Part shown: positions 6,881 through 15,177 of the stretch, piece after piece
Numbering within the stretch: the stretch's first letter is position 1
Layout of the letters: the number at the start of each line of letters is the position of its first letter
Assembly (NCBI GenBank): GCA_017531985.1
Contig: JAFXJY010000001.1
Location: 1 to 64,000, forward strand
From: Bacteroidaceae bacterium
GTDB taxonomy: Bacteria; Bacteroidota; Bacteroidia; Bacteroidales; Barnesiellaceae_A
Reading direction: 5' to 3'
Length of the DNA: 64,000 bases
The notes under the pieces: model-generated
What the model was told of the DNA's origin: nothing
The model's input: only the letters and a program-made list of their open reading frames with translations
The model's database searches: none
Translations under genes and position numbers: made by a program

Positions 6881-8743
6881 TTAATCAACAACGGGTCTGA
6901 TTGTATTTCCAACAAATCGAGACCCCGTATAATAATGCAATGATTTATTTTGGGAGTCGAAATCAACACTATTAGCCCAATATTCATATGCCAAAGTTGA
7001 TGACCAATAGTGTCCGATTTGTGTATCTTCATAACCGCTCTCACCGGCTGCCGGCAGAAAGATAAATTTTCCAGTTGTTCTACTTGAAACTTTGTATCCA
7101 AAGCAGCCATTAATCTGAGTCCAAGTCCAATCACATTCCTTTCTGAGTTCTTGCCATTCTTTATAGGTGGGCATACGCCATCCCTTACCCCAATTTACAG
7201 CAGCAACATCATCAGCCTTATCTAATGTCGACTTATTATCTAACTTCCCATATTGTGCATCTTTATTGTACTTCTTTATATAATACTCTTGATAATATCC
7301 ACGTTCTATCACCTTACTTGCATCGTACCATTTATAGTTCGTTTCGGTATATTCCTTTTTGGGTAAAATTTCGCCCCATGCATAATAATCGCCCGAATCT
7401 TCCGGTGCATCCGCTCCTACATTACACGTTGCCCACTTGACCGACAAGCCAAGATCGACAAATTCATGACCATTGATGTGCGTAGCTTCATAACGTGCAA
7501 TGCTGTCTAATCTTTGCTGTTGAGCCTCTTCGGCTCTCTTGATTGCTGCAAGGCTGTCTTCGACAAACCGTTCACGAGCGGCTATTCTATCCAATACAAA
7601 TTTTACTCGCTCAATGCTGTCAGCCAGGAACTCTTCGCGTTCAATACTATCCGCTACATATTGTTCTCGGGCTAACTTGGCTTGACGATTCTGAATACTT
7701 TCTATACCCCAAAACACCAATACTCCTAACCCACTGATCATTAAAACAATCCATATCGTCCATGCAAATATGCCGCTAAAATCCTTCTTACGAGGCTTAT
7801 CGGGCTTTTTAGGTGGATTGTCTGCTACAAACGGTGGTTCAAGATCGGTAATGACGGTAATGTCCCGGTCTTCACCATCGGCTGCACTATCCAAGAGAGT
7901 GATAAACTCGACAACCGTCCGCGGTCGGTCGTCTTTGTCGACTTGCATGGCCGACCGGATGGTTTGCATGGTGATACTACTGACGCCACATGCTTGCAGA
8001 GGCTCAATGGGAAGTCCCTTAATGAGTTTATTGGCTACGGGAGGTACATCACCGCAGAGCAAATTGTAAAGTGTTGCTCCCAACGAATAGATGTCGGTGG
8101 CCGGGGTAAATGATTGCACATCACCTTCTATCTGCTCTATGGGAGCATATCCCTTGGTATAGCCCATTAAGGTCGAGGTATTCTCGCCCGACTCTTCGTC
8201 GTACTGCTTAGACACACCGAAGTCGATAAGGATAGCTTGGTCGCTGCCATCAATCATGATATTGGCAGGCTTGATGTCAAGGTGAAGCAGCTTTTTACCA
8301 TGAACATACTGCAAGGCATCGGCTACCTGACGGATGTAACGCAAGGCATCGGCTTCGCTCAATACTCCACGATGCTTAACGAGATCTCTCAAAGAGATTC
8401 CGTCGATGTAGTCCATGACATAGTAGGCAGTGCCATTCTCCTCAAAAACATCGGTCACACGCACAATACCGGAATGGTGCAACGAAGCGATAACGCGGGC
8501 TTCGTCGATAAATTTGCGACGAAGTTTGTTGAAAAGCGGCTGCTTGGTATCAGTAAGCACCGATATATGCCCTGTCATTTTATCACGTTGACAGAAGTCA
8601 CTCACAAACAACTCCTTGATGGCTATTTTGGTACGCAACATGACATTCTCAGCCTCGTAGGTGCATCCAAATCCACCTCGGCTGATGTAACGTACTATCC
8701 GGTATTTACCACCTTGCAGAACGGTATTTTCTTGCAAATGCAT
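6881..8743 (-). CDS. Membrane Ser/Thr protein kinase with C-type-lectin-like (FISUMP-type) C-terminus
   Basis: About 620 aa. Residues ~10-270 form a Hanks-type kinase: glycine loop S-R-G-G-F-G-C-T-Y, catalytic lysine in I-A-I-K-E-L, H-L-D-I-K-P-A-N-I-M catalytic loop, D-F-G, and a G-Y-A-P-I-E-Q activation segment. One transmembrane helix follows (I-F-A-W-T-I-W-I-V-L-M near residue 330), then a charged D-S-I-E-R-x-x-F-type repeated coiled coil. The C-terminal domain (G-H-E-F-V-D-L-G-L-S-V-K-W-A ... W-R-M-P-T-Y-K-E-W ... Y-W-S-S-T ... I-R-P-V-V-D) belongs to the Fibrobacter-paralogous/DUF1566-like group. The topology suggests a cytoplasmic kinase and an outward sensor or ligand-binding domain. 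The start at 8743 (M-H-L-Q-E-N-T) is chosen because related kinases open this way; 8755 is the alternative. Confidence 0.9.
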   Translation of the reverse strand: MHLQENTVLQGGKYRIVRYISRGGFGCTYEAENVMLRTKIAIKELFVSDFCQRDKMTGHISVLTDTKQPLFNKLRRKFIDEARVIASLHHSGIVRVTDVFEENGTAYYVMDYIDGISLRDLVKHRGVLSEADALRYIRQVADALQYVHGKKLLHLDIKPANIMIDGSDQAILIDFGVSKQYDEESGENTSTLMGYTKGYAPIEQIEGDVQSFTPATDIYSLGATLYNLLCGDVPPVANKLIKGLPIEPLQACGVSSITMQTIRSAMQVDKDDRPRTVVEFITLLDSAADGEDRDITVITDLEPPFVADNPPKKPDKPRKKDFSGIFAWTIWIVLMISGLGVLVFWGIESIQNRQAKLAREQYVADSIEREEFLADSIERVKFVLDRIAARERFVEDSLAAIKRAEEAQQQRLDSIARYEATHINGHEFVDLGLSVKWATCNVGADAPEDSGDYYAWGEILPKKEYTETNYKWYDASKVIERGYYQEYYIKKYNKDAQYGKLDNKSTLDKADDVAAVNWGKGWRMPTYKEWQELRKECDWTWTQINGCFGYKVSSRTTGKFIFLPAAGESGYEDTQIGHYWSSTLAYEYWANSVDFDSQNKSLHYYTGSRFVGNTIRPVVD

Positions 8744-8829
8744 GTTTGTGTACATGAAGGGTGTTATGCTTACTGATGGGAATCTCTATACCTCTCGCAT
8801 GATACAGGTGTATAGACTATTCTTATTAT

Positions 8830-9717
8830 TCAATCACGAAATCGCTTGACGATGTCGCCATAATTCTCAATGCGGCGATCACGAAGGAATGGCCACCAAC
8901 GACGCACTTGTTCGCTGCGTTGCAAGTCGACCTCAACGACGGTGGTACAAGGCTTATCGTCGGGAGCAAGGAAGAGCAATTCGCCTTGCGGACCGGCCAC
9001 AAAACTGTGTCCCCAGAACTGTATTCCGCGAGTTTGCCCCGATGGGTCGGGTTCATGTCCCACACGATTGACGGTCACGACAGGGAGTCCGTTGGCAACG
9101 GCATGACCGCGTTGTACGGTCTCCCACGCTGTCTGTTGACGAGCTTTCTCGTCATGAGTGTCGCTACTCTCCCATCCGATAGCAGTGGGATAGATGAGCA
9201 ATTCGGCACCACGCAGAGCCATGAGGCGTGCAGCCTCGGGATACCATTGATCCCAACACACCAATACACCGAGCCGTCCCACCGACGTATCGATGGGTTC
9301 AAAGCCTATATCACCGGGGGTAAAGTAGAATTTTTCGTAGTAGGCCGGGTCGTCGGGTATGTGCATCTTGCGATAACGTCCCGCAATAGAGCCATCACTA
9401 TCAAACACCACAGCCGTGTTGTGATACAAACCGGCAGCACGACGCTCGAAGAGCGAGGTAACCAAGACAATACCACAACGGCGGGCTATATCGGCATAAA
9501 ATTGGGTCGACGGACCGGGAATGGGTTCGGCAAGATCAAAAAGGTCGGTATTCTCGGTCTGGCAGAAATACAGCGAATTGTGCAGTTCCTGCAACACAAC
9601 CAACTGAGCCCCTTGCTCGGCACACAACTCTATATTGGCTTTCAGTTGCACTTTGTTCTGCTCAACATCGGCACCATTACATTGTTGTACAATTCCTACT
9701 TTCAATATTCTATCCAT
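8830..9717 (-). CDS. aguB: N-carbamoylputrescine amidase
   Basis: A ~295-aa carbon-nitrogen hydrolase. The nitrilase-family triad is visible: Glu in V-V-L-Q-E-L-H, Lys in Y-R-K-M-H-I-P-D-D, and Cys in V-L-V-C-W-D-Q-W-Y-P-E-A. Together with F-W-G-H-S-F this fits AguB, which hydrolyses N-carbamoylputrescine to putrescine, CO2 and ammonia. It directly follows aguA on the same strand (26 nt gap with this start), which makes the substrate assignment strong. The start at 9717 gives the usual M-D-R-I-L-K-V-G-I-V-Q-Q; 9729 is possible. Confidence 0.94.
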   Translation of the reverse strand: MDRILKVGIVQQCNGADVEQNKVQLKANIELCAEQGAQLVVLQELHNSLYFCQTENTDLFDLAEPIPGPSTQFYADIARRCGIVLVTSLFERRAAGLYHNTAVVFDSDGSIAGRYRKMHIPDDPAYYEKFYFTPGDIGFEPIDTSVGRLGVLVCWDQWYPEAARLMALRGAELLIYPTAIGWESSDTHDEKARQQTAWETVQRGHAVANGLPVVTVNRVGHEPDPSGQTRGIQFWGHSFVAGPQGELLFLAPDDKPCTTVVEVDLQRSEQVRRWWPFLRDRRIENYGDIVKRFRD

Positions 9718-9743
9718 ATCTTTATACATCGTTATACATCATT

Positions 9744-10778
9744 TTATTTTATCACACCTTGCGGATATTGCATAGTCACACAGTGCAACGAGCCATGCTG
9801 CTTAATCAACGCCCTACAATCTATGCCCACCACCTCGCGACCGGGAAAAGCCTCGGCAATGACACGAGCAGCCTCCTCGTCGAGCGAAGGTTCGGCATAG
9901 GTGGGATACAGCACTGCATCGTTGAGGATAAGAAAGTTGGCATACGTTGCCGGAAGTCGCTCACCCTGCTCGTCAAAGGTAGCAGCAGCCATAGGCAAGG
10001 GCAACAAGCGATAGGGACGTCCATCGAGCGTGCGGAAGGACTTCAACTGCTGTTCCATGGCAGCGAGAGCCGTATAATGCTCGTCCTGTTCGTCTTCACA
10101 ACGCACATACAATATAGTATCATGAGGGGCTAAGCGAGCCAGCGTATCGATGTGACTGTCGGTGTCGTCGCCTGCCAGATAACCATGATCAATCCACAGT
10201 ATCTGCTTCAATCCGAATGCGTCGCTGAGATAACGTTCTATCTCAGCACGGCTCCACTCACCATTGCGATTGGGCGAGAGGAGACACTCGCTTGTGGTGA
10301 GCATTGTGCCGCAACCATCGCTTTCGATCGAACCTCCTTCGATGATGAAATTGAGACGATTGCAATAATCGGCATGAAATACTCCGTTGCGGTGCATGCT
10401 ACTGGTAATGAGATTGTCATGACAGGCAGCAAATTTCAACCCCCAGCCATTGAAAGCAAAGTCATAAACGACAGGCTTACCATCGCACCATACAGTAATA
10501 CCGCCATGATCGCGAGCCCAAGTATCGTTGGTATTGCACTCCACCCAACGCACATTCTCCATGTTCACCTCATTGGCTATTCGGCGACCCACACGCTCCA
10601 CCTCGGGAGTGACTATCAGCAACAACTGTCGCTCGGCAATGGCACGAGCTATGTTTACAAAACACTCTTCCACCTCATCGAGCATATAAGCCCAGTCGGT
10701 AAGATTGTGAGGCCAAGTAAGCTGCACAGCACTCTGGGCAGCCCATTCGGCAGGCAAAATTATGTTTTCACTTTTCAT
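9744..10778 (-). CDS. aguA: Agmatine deiminase
   Basis: A 344-aa member of the peptidyl-arginine-deiminase-like (agmatine deiminase) family, converting agmatine to N-carbamoylputrescine. Signatures: W-P-H-N near the start, N-D-T-W-A-R-D-H-G substrate-binding segment, I-E-G-G-S-I-E, H-x-D-x-x-A-R-L, and the catalytic cysteine near the C-terminus in H-G-S-L-H-C-V-T-M-Q-Y-P. It lies between a DUF2148 gene and aguB in a tight minus-strand group. With aguB it forms the arginine-decarboxylase-linked route to putrescine; no speA is in this window. Confidence 0.96.
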   Translation of the reverse strand: MKSENIILPAEWAAQSAVQLTWPHNLTDWAYMLDEVEECFVNIARAIAERQLLLIVTPEVERVGRRIANEVNMENVRWVECNTNDTWARDHGGITVWCDGKPVVYDFAFNGWGLKFAACHDNLITSSMHRNGVFHADYCNRLNFIIEGGSIESDGCGTMLTTSECLLSPNRNGEWSRAEIERYLSDAFGLKQILWIDHGYLAGDDTDSHIDTLARLAPHDTILYVRCEDEQDEHYTALAAMEQQLKSFRTLDGRPYRLLPLPMAAATFDEQGERLPATYANFLILNDAVLYPTYAEPSLDEEAARVIAEAFPGREVVGIDCRALIKQHGSLHCVTMQYPQGVIK

Positions 10779-10795
10779 ATTTACACATAGTGATA

Positions 10796-11338
10796 TTACT
10801 TATTCGCCTCGCGAGGTTGGCGATCGAAGAAGGGATTTTTAGACGTGCAACTAAGAGCAATGGCTATCACTTGCGAGCAACCGGGAAGCCAGTCGAGCGA
10901 TAGCGACGACCATCCTGCCGAAAACATTACACGCGTGTCGACACACAAGGTAGCAGCTAACGAACAAGCCGACCCTACGGCTATACCCAAGTCGATGGAG
11001 TTCATCACACAAGGAGCCGATATAGGCTTATCGGCACAGGTCGTACAACCACAATAGGCACAGTTCAAACCCTGATTCAACACCGGTGAACCGATGAGCA
11101 ATACAGCATCTCCTTGCAATATATTCTCGGCATCGCGAAGTAGAAACTGCATTCCACTCTCCTCGCCTTTCTGTCGCATCACAGCTGAGAGACGCTCCAA
11201 GTCGGTACGATCACTTACAAGTGCTATCTCCACAATATCCACACCTCGAGCCTTAGGAGCTGTACGAGCAGCCATCATCATGCGGCGACCTGCCTCAACT
11301 ACCAACTCATGACGTATATTTCGTTCGTTTTGTACCAT
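10796..11338 (-). CDS. DUF2148 ferredoxin-domain protein
   Basis: A 180-aa protein with a cysteine-rich region (C-A-Y-C-G-C-x-x-C ... P-C-V-M-N-S-I-D-L-G-I-A-V-G-S-A) typical of the DUF2148/COG4739 group, proposed to bind an Fe-S cluster. Function is unknown. The start at 11338 (M-V-Q-N-E-R-N-I-R-H-E) matches the family's R-x-x-x-E-A-G-R-x-M opening. Upstream codons to 11485 stay open by chance and overlap the probable promoter, so they are excluded. Its stop is 17 nt before aguA, so it may be cotranscribed with the agmatine genes, but a functional link is only inferred from position. Confidence 0.85.
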   Translation of the reverse strand: MVQNERNIRHELVVEAGRRMMMAARTAPKARGVDIVEIALVSDRTDLERLSAVMRQKGEESGMQFLLRDAENILQGDAVLLIGSPVLNQGLNCAYCGCTTCADKPISAPCVMNSIDLGIAVGSACSLAATLCVDTRVMFSAGWSSLSLDWLPGCSQVIAIALSCTSKNPFFDRQPREANK

Positions 11339-11742
11339 AATTACATGTTTTTTATGAACTATAAATAAGTAACTACACATTGAGTGTGTAAAGATAACCA
11401 TTTTATGCGGATAAAAAAAGTGAACAGAGAAATAAAGCAAATTATATCTAGGAACTGACCGATAACACACCCGCATTACTGACAAGTATCACATGGATAT
11501 GTTTTTACACCTTTACATTACTAAACAACTCAAAGTAATCACCCAACATCGGATGATAATACTTTTAACTTCTTACCCACACGTCTCCCGTATAATATAT
11601 CAAGCTAAAAAAGCATAGTCAACATCCTATTTTCTCAAAAAAAATGACTATCTTTGGGCGATTTTTGCGATGCGTCTATGCAGGCTGTTACCGCACAGAT
11701 ATAAATCGCTTATATTCAGTACAAAAAATCAATCATCGTATT
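11339..11742. other. Divergent intergenic region between the DUF2148 gene and pheT
   Basis: A 404-nt AT-rich stretch without a credible gene. It carries a possible minus-strand -7 box (TATCTTTA, 11396-11389) for the DUF2148-aguA-aguB group and a consensus plus-strand -7 box before pheT. No further structured RNA was recognised. Confidence 0.6.
11649..11656 (+). promoter_or_regulatory. -7 box of pheT
   Basis: TATCTTTG matches the Bacteroidetes -7 consensus. It leaves a leader of about 80 nt before the ATG at 11743 and lies within the upstream extension of the pheT frame, which argues against a start at 11644. No clear -33 TTTG is seen. Confidence 0.55.
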
Positions 11743-14205
11743 ATGAACATATCATACAATTGGCTTAAAAATTATCTCAACTTCGATCTCACTCCCGAGG
11801 AGACATCGGCGGCACTTACTTCGATAGGTCTTGAAACCGGTGGTATCGAGGAAGTTCAAACCATTAAAGGAGGTCTTGAAGGACTTGTTATCGGTAAGGT
11901 TCTTACCTGTGTCGATCACCCCAACAGCGACCACTTGCACATAACAACCGTTGATCTTGGTGATGGAACACCCACACAGATTGTCTGCGGTGCAGCCAAC
12001 GTTGCAGCCGGACAACACGTTGTAGTGGCAACAGTGGGAACTACACTATATAGCGGTGATGAGAGTTTCACCATCAAGAAGTCGAAAATACGTGGAGAAG
12101 AGTCGTTCGGTATGATATGTGCCGAAGACGAGATAGGCATAGGCAACTCACATGATGGCATTATTGTACTACCCGATGATGTAACACCGGGAACACTTGC
12201 CAAGGATTATTATAACGTAAAGAGCGACTATGTGCTTGAAGTGGATATCACCCCCAACCGCATCGATGCAGCTTCGCATTACGGAGTAGCACGCGACTTG
12301 GCTGCCTACCTGACCCAACAAGGCAAGCAAGTAACATTGCAACGCCCTTCGGTCGATGCTTTCAAAGTCAATCGCCCCGATGGAGGCATAGCGGTAGAGG
12401 TACTCAACGAAGAAGCATGTCCGCGATATGCCGGTGTGACAATACGCGGAGTAAAAGTTACCGAGAGTCCCGAGTGGCTTCGCAACGCACTCACAGCCAT
12501 CGGTCTGCACCCCATCAACAATATTGTGGATATAACCAACTATCTGCTCCATGCAACAGGACAACCCTTGCACTGCTTCGACCTGAATGAAATAAAAGGT
12601 GGCAAAGTAGTGGTGCGTACGGCTGTGGCAGGTAGCAAGTTCGTAACACTCGATGAAGTGGAACGCACCCTCTCCGACCAAGATCTGATGATATGCAATG
12701 CCGAAGAACCCATGTGCATAGCCGGAGTATTCGGCGGATTGAAATCGGGAGTAACAGAAAAGACAACCGATATATTCTTGGAATCGGCCTACTTCCACCC
12801 CACATGGGTACGCAAGACAGCCCGTCGACAAGCACTCAACACCGATGCATCGTTCCGATTTGAACGTGGTATCGACAACAACAACCTCATATATGTACTG
12901 AAACGTGCCGCCCTCATGGTGCAAGAGTTGGCAGGTGGCGAAGTGTGTGGCGACATCATTGACACTCATCCCGAAGGATTTGCCCCATTCCCTGTTACGC
13001 TCACTTACGACAAGTGCAACAAACTGATAGGCAAAGAAATCCCGGCAGAGACCATTAAGAACATACTTCACAGTCTCGAAATAGAGATTACAGCCGAGGA
13101 TGACACTCAATTGCAACTACTCGTCCCCACATATCGTGTGGATGTACAACGCGATGTCGATGTGATAGAAGATATACTACGCATATACGGTTATAACAAC
13201 GTAGAATTTACCGATGCCGTACACTCCAACTTGTCGTACAAGACACCTACTGACGAGAACCATCGACTGCAAAATATCATCTCGGAGCAGCTCACAGGTT
13301 GCGGATTTAACGAAATAATGTGCAACTCACTGTCATCCATCTCCTACTACGAAGGATGTGAAGAGTATCCCGAGAACAATTGTGCCAGACTGCTCAACCC
13401 GCTGAGCAACGACTTGTGCGTGATGCGACAGACCCTGCTATTCGGCGGATTGGAAAGCCTCGCTCGCAACATCAACCGTCGTCGTCCGCATCTGCGTATG
13501 TACGAATTTGGCAACTGCTACCATTATAACCCCGAAGCATCGACCGAAAAGTCAATAACAGCCCCATATACCGAAGAGAAGCACCTCGGATTGTGGCTTA
13601 CCGGAAATCGTGTATCGGGTAGTTGGGCTCACCCCGACGAGAAATCGAGCGTCTACGAGTTGAAGGCCTATGTCGAAAACATCATCTCACGCATCGGAGT
13701 TCCTGCCAAGGATATAACCATGACACAAATAAGCAACGGTATATATAGTGCAGCACTTCTCATTGCCAATCGTGCCGGAAAAGAACTTGCCACAGTGGGT
13801 ATCATTACCAAGAAAGTGGCTAAGAAATTTGACATAGACATAGAAATATATTATGCCGAACTCAATTGGGACAACCTCATGCGATACGCACTTCGCAACA
13901 AAGTAACATATACCGAGTTGCCCAAGTTCCAAGCCGTTAAACGCGACCTTGCATTGCTCATCGACCAAAACGTAACATTCGCCGACATACAACGCATTGC
14001 TTACGAGACCGAACGCAAGTTGCTTAAAGAGGTAACACTCTTTGACGTGTACGAGGGCGATAAGCTCCCTGCCGGCAAGAAATCATATGCTGTGTCATTC
14101 CTCCTGCAAGATGCCGAAAAGACTCTCAACGACAAGCAGATAGACAATGTAATGAGTCGCCTGATAACAGCACTCACCAAGCAACTAAATGCCGAATTGC
14201 GATAA
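11743..14205 (+). CDS. pheT: Phenylalanine--tRNA ligase beta subunit
   Basis: An 820-aa protein of normal family length, paired with PheS (not in the window) as alpha2-beta2 to charge tRNA-Phe. Domain order: N-terminal M-N-I-S-Y-N-W-L-K-N-Y-L, a tRNA-binding EMAP-like domain with H-P-N-S-D-H-L (~residues 40-150), the B3/B4 editing region, B5 helix-turn-helix, the catalytic-like core, and a C-terminal FDX-ACB anticodon-binding domain (P-K-F-Q-A-V-K-R-D-L-A ... K-S-Y-A-V-S-F). It is followed 40 nt later by the yebC-type gene, probably cotranscribed. Confidence 0.97.
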   Translation: MNISYNWLKNYLNFDLTPEETSAALTSIGLETGGIEEVQTIKGGLEGLVIGKVLTCVDHPNSDHLHITTVDLGDGTPTQIVCGAANVAAGQHVVVATVGTTLYSGDESFTIKKSKIRGEESFGMICAEDEIGIGNSHDGIIVLPDDVTPGTLAKDYYNVKSDYVLEVDITPNRIDAASHYGVARDLAAYLTQQGKQVTLQRPSVDAFKVNRPDGGIAVEVLNEEACPRYAGVTIRGVKVTESPEWLRNALTAIGLHPINNIVDITNYLLHATGQPLHCFDLNEIKGGKVVVRTAVAGSKFVTLDEVERTLSDQDLMICNAEEPMCIAGVFGGLKSGVTEKTTDIFLESAYFHPTWVRKTARRQALNTDASFRFERGIDNNNLIYVLKRAALMVQELAGGEVCGDIIDTHPEGFAPFPVTLTYDKCNKLIGKEIPAETIKNILHSLEIEITAEDDTQLQLLVPTYRVDVQRDVDVIEDILRIYGYNNVEFTDAVHSNLSYKTPTDENHRLQNIISEQLTGCGFNEIMCNSLSSISYYEGCEEYPENNCARLLNPLSNDLCVMRQTLLFGGLESLARNINRRRPHLRMYEFGNCYHYNPEASTEKSITAPYTEEKHLGLWLTGNRVSGSWAHPDEKSSVYELKAYVENIISRIGVPAKDITMTQISNGIYSAALLIANRAGKELATVGIITKKVAKKFDIDIEIYYAELNWDNLMRYALRNKVTYTELPKFQAVKRDLALLIDQNVTFADIQRIAYETERKLLKEVTLFDVYEGDKLPAGKKSYAVSFLLQDAEKTLNDKQIDNVMSRLITALTKQLNAELR

Positions 14206-14245
14206 AACAAAAAAACAATAATATAAACAATAAAGACAGACAATT

Positions 14246-14971
14246 ATGGGAAGAGCGTTTGAATACCGCAAAGCCAGAAAAATGAAACGTTGGGGCAACA
14301 TGTCCCGCACATTCACCAAGATAGGTAAAGAAATAACCATCGCTGTAAAGGCCGGAGGTCCCGACCCCGATGGCAACCCTCGTCTGCGTGCCTTGATGCA
14401 AAATGCCAAAGCCGCCAACATGCCCAAAGAAAACGTTGAGCGTGCCATCAAGAAAGCTACCGATAAAGACGCAGGTGACTACAAGGAAATCATCTATGAA
14501 GGATACGGACCTCATGGTATAGCTATTGTTGTAGAGACCGCAACCGACAACCACACACGCACAGTTGCCAACGTACGCAGCTACTTCAACAAGGCTGGTG
14601 GCTCATTAGGCACAACAGGTTCTCTCTCGTTCATGTTTGAACACAAATGTGTATTCCACATCAAGCCCAAAGATGGAGTATCAATTGAAGACCTCGAACT
14701 GGAACTCATTGACTACGGTGTTGATGAACTTGAAGCCGACGACGAGGAAATCGTACTCTACGGTGCATTCGAGTCGAACAGCGAGATACAAAAATATCTT
14801 GAAGAAAACGCATTTGAAATCATCAGTTCAGAGTTTGAACGCATCCCCAACGACTTGAAAGAAGTTGATGCCGAACAACGTGCAGCAATAGAAAAACTCA
14901 TCGAACGCCTCGAAGAAGACGAAGACGTACAGAACGTATTCCACAACATGAAAGAGGAAGACGAAGAGTAA
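14246..14971 (+). CDS. YebC/PmpR-family transcriptional regulator
   Basis: A 241-aa member of the YebC/TACO1 family (G-R-A-F-E-Y-R-K-A-R-K opening, N-M-P-K-E-N-V-E-R-A-I-K-K-A, Y-E-G-Y-G-P-H-G, R-S-x-F-N-K-x-G-G-S-L-G). Members have been described as DNA-binding regulators and, more recently, as ribosome-associated factors helping translation of difficult sequences. The acidic C-terminal tail (E-E-D-E-D-V ... K-E-E-D-E-E) is prominent. Placement after pheT suggests shared transcription, ended by the stem-loop at 15001-15027. Confidence 0.95.
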   Translation: MGRAFEYRKARKMKRWGNMSRTFTKIGKEITIAVKAGGPDPDGNPRLRALMQNAKAANMPKENVERAIKKATDKDAGDYKEIIYEGYGPHGIAIVVETATDNHTRTVANVRSYFNKAGGSLGTTGSLSFMFEHKCVFHIKPKDGVSIEDLELELIDYGVDELEADDEEIVLYGAFESNSEIQKYLEENAFEIISSEFERIPNDLKEVDAEQRAAIEKLIERLEEDEDVQNVFHNMKEEDEE

Positions 14972-15000
14972 ACAAGAATTACTACTCGTTTACAACATAG

Positions 15001-15027
15001 GAGGCTGACCTCGGTCAGCCTCTTTTT
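15001..15027 (+). terminator. Intrinsic terminator after the yebC-type gene
   Basis: GAGGCTGACC and GGTCAGCCTC form a 10-bp GC-rich stem with a 2-nt loop, followed by five T. It lies 30 nt past the stop codon. Confidence 0.85.
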
Positions 15028-15095
15028 ATATCCCCATTTACACCGACAGTCTCAGGGAAATGCACATTGTGCCGGACTATCGACCATAGAGAGAC

Positions 15096-15125
15096 AAAAA
15101 AATCCCGCCAAGGCGGGATTTTTTT
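15096..15125 (-). terminator. Bidirectional intrinsic terminator at the end of the SusCD operon
   Basis: Seven A, TCCCGCC, AA, GGCGGGA and seven T form a symmetrical 14-bp hairpin with T-runs in both reading directions. On the minus strand it ends the susC-susD-lipoprotein operon. Confidence 0.88.
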
Positions 15126-15177
15126 GTTGTTAATAATATCATATTACTAACACACCGACCAACGTCGGATGTGTCGT

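Noticed and set aside
6881..8743. Possible diversity-generating retroelement target in the kinase, TIR or FGE-like C-terminal domains
   Set aside because: The fold family is used by such elements, but no reverse transcriptase, accessory gene or template/variable repeat pair was found in the window.
8908..9900. 330-codon plus-strand frame over aguB and the end of aguA
   Set aside because: Both minus-strand genes are clearly real with catalytic motifs; the plus-strand frame is a GC-pattern shadow.
11338..11485. N-terminal extension of the DUF2148 protein
   Set aside because: The extra 49 codons cover the probable promoter and do not resemble the family's N-terminus.
12169..13116. Long open frame antisense to pheT (315 codons)
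   Set aside because: It mirrors the coding frame of pheT; composition (many Cys, Tyr, His) is typical of an antisense shadow and it has no family features.
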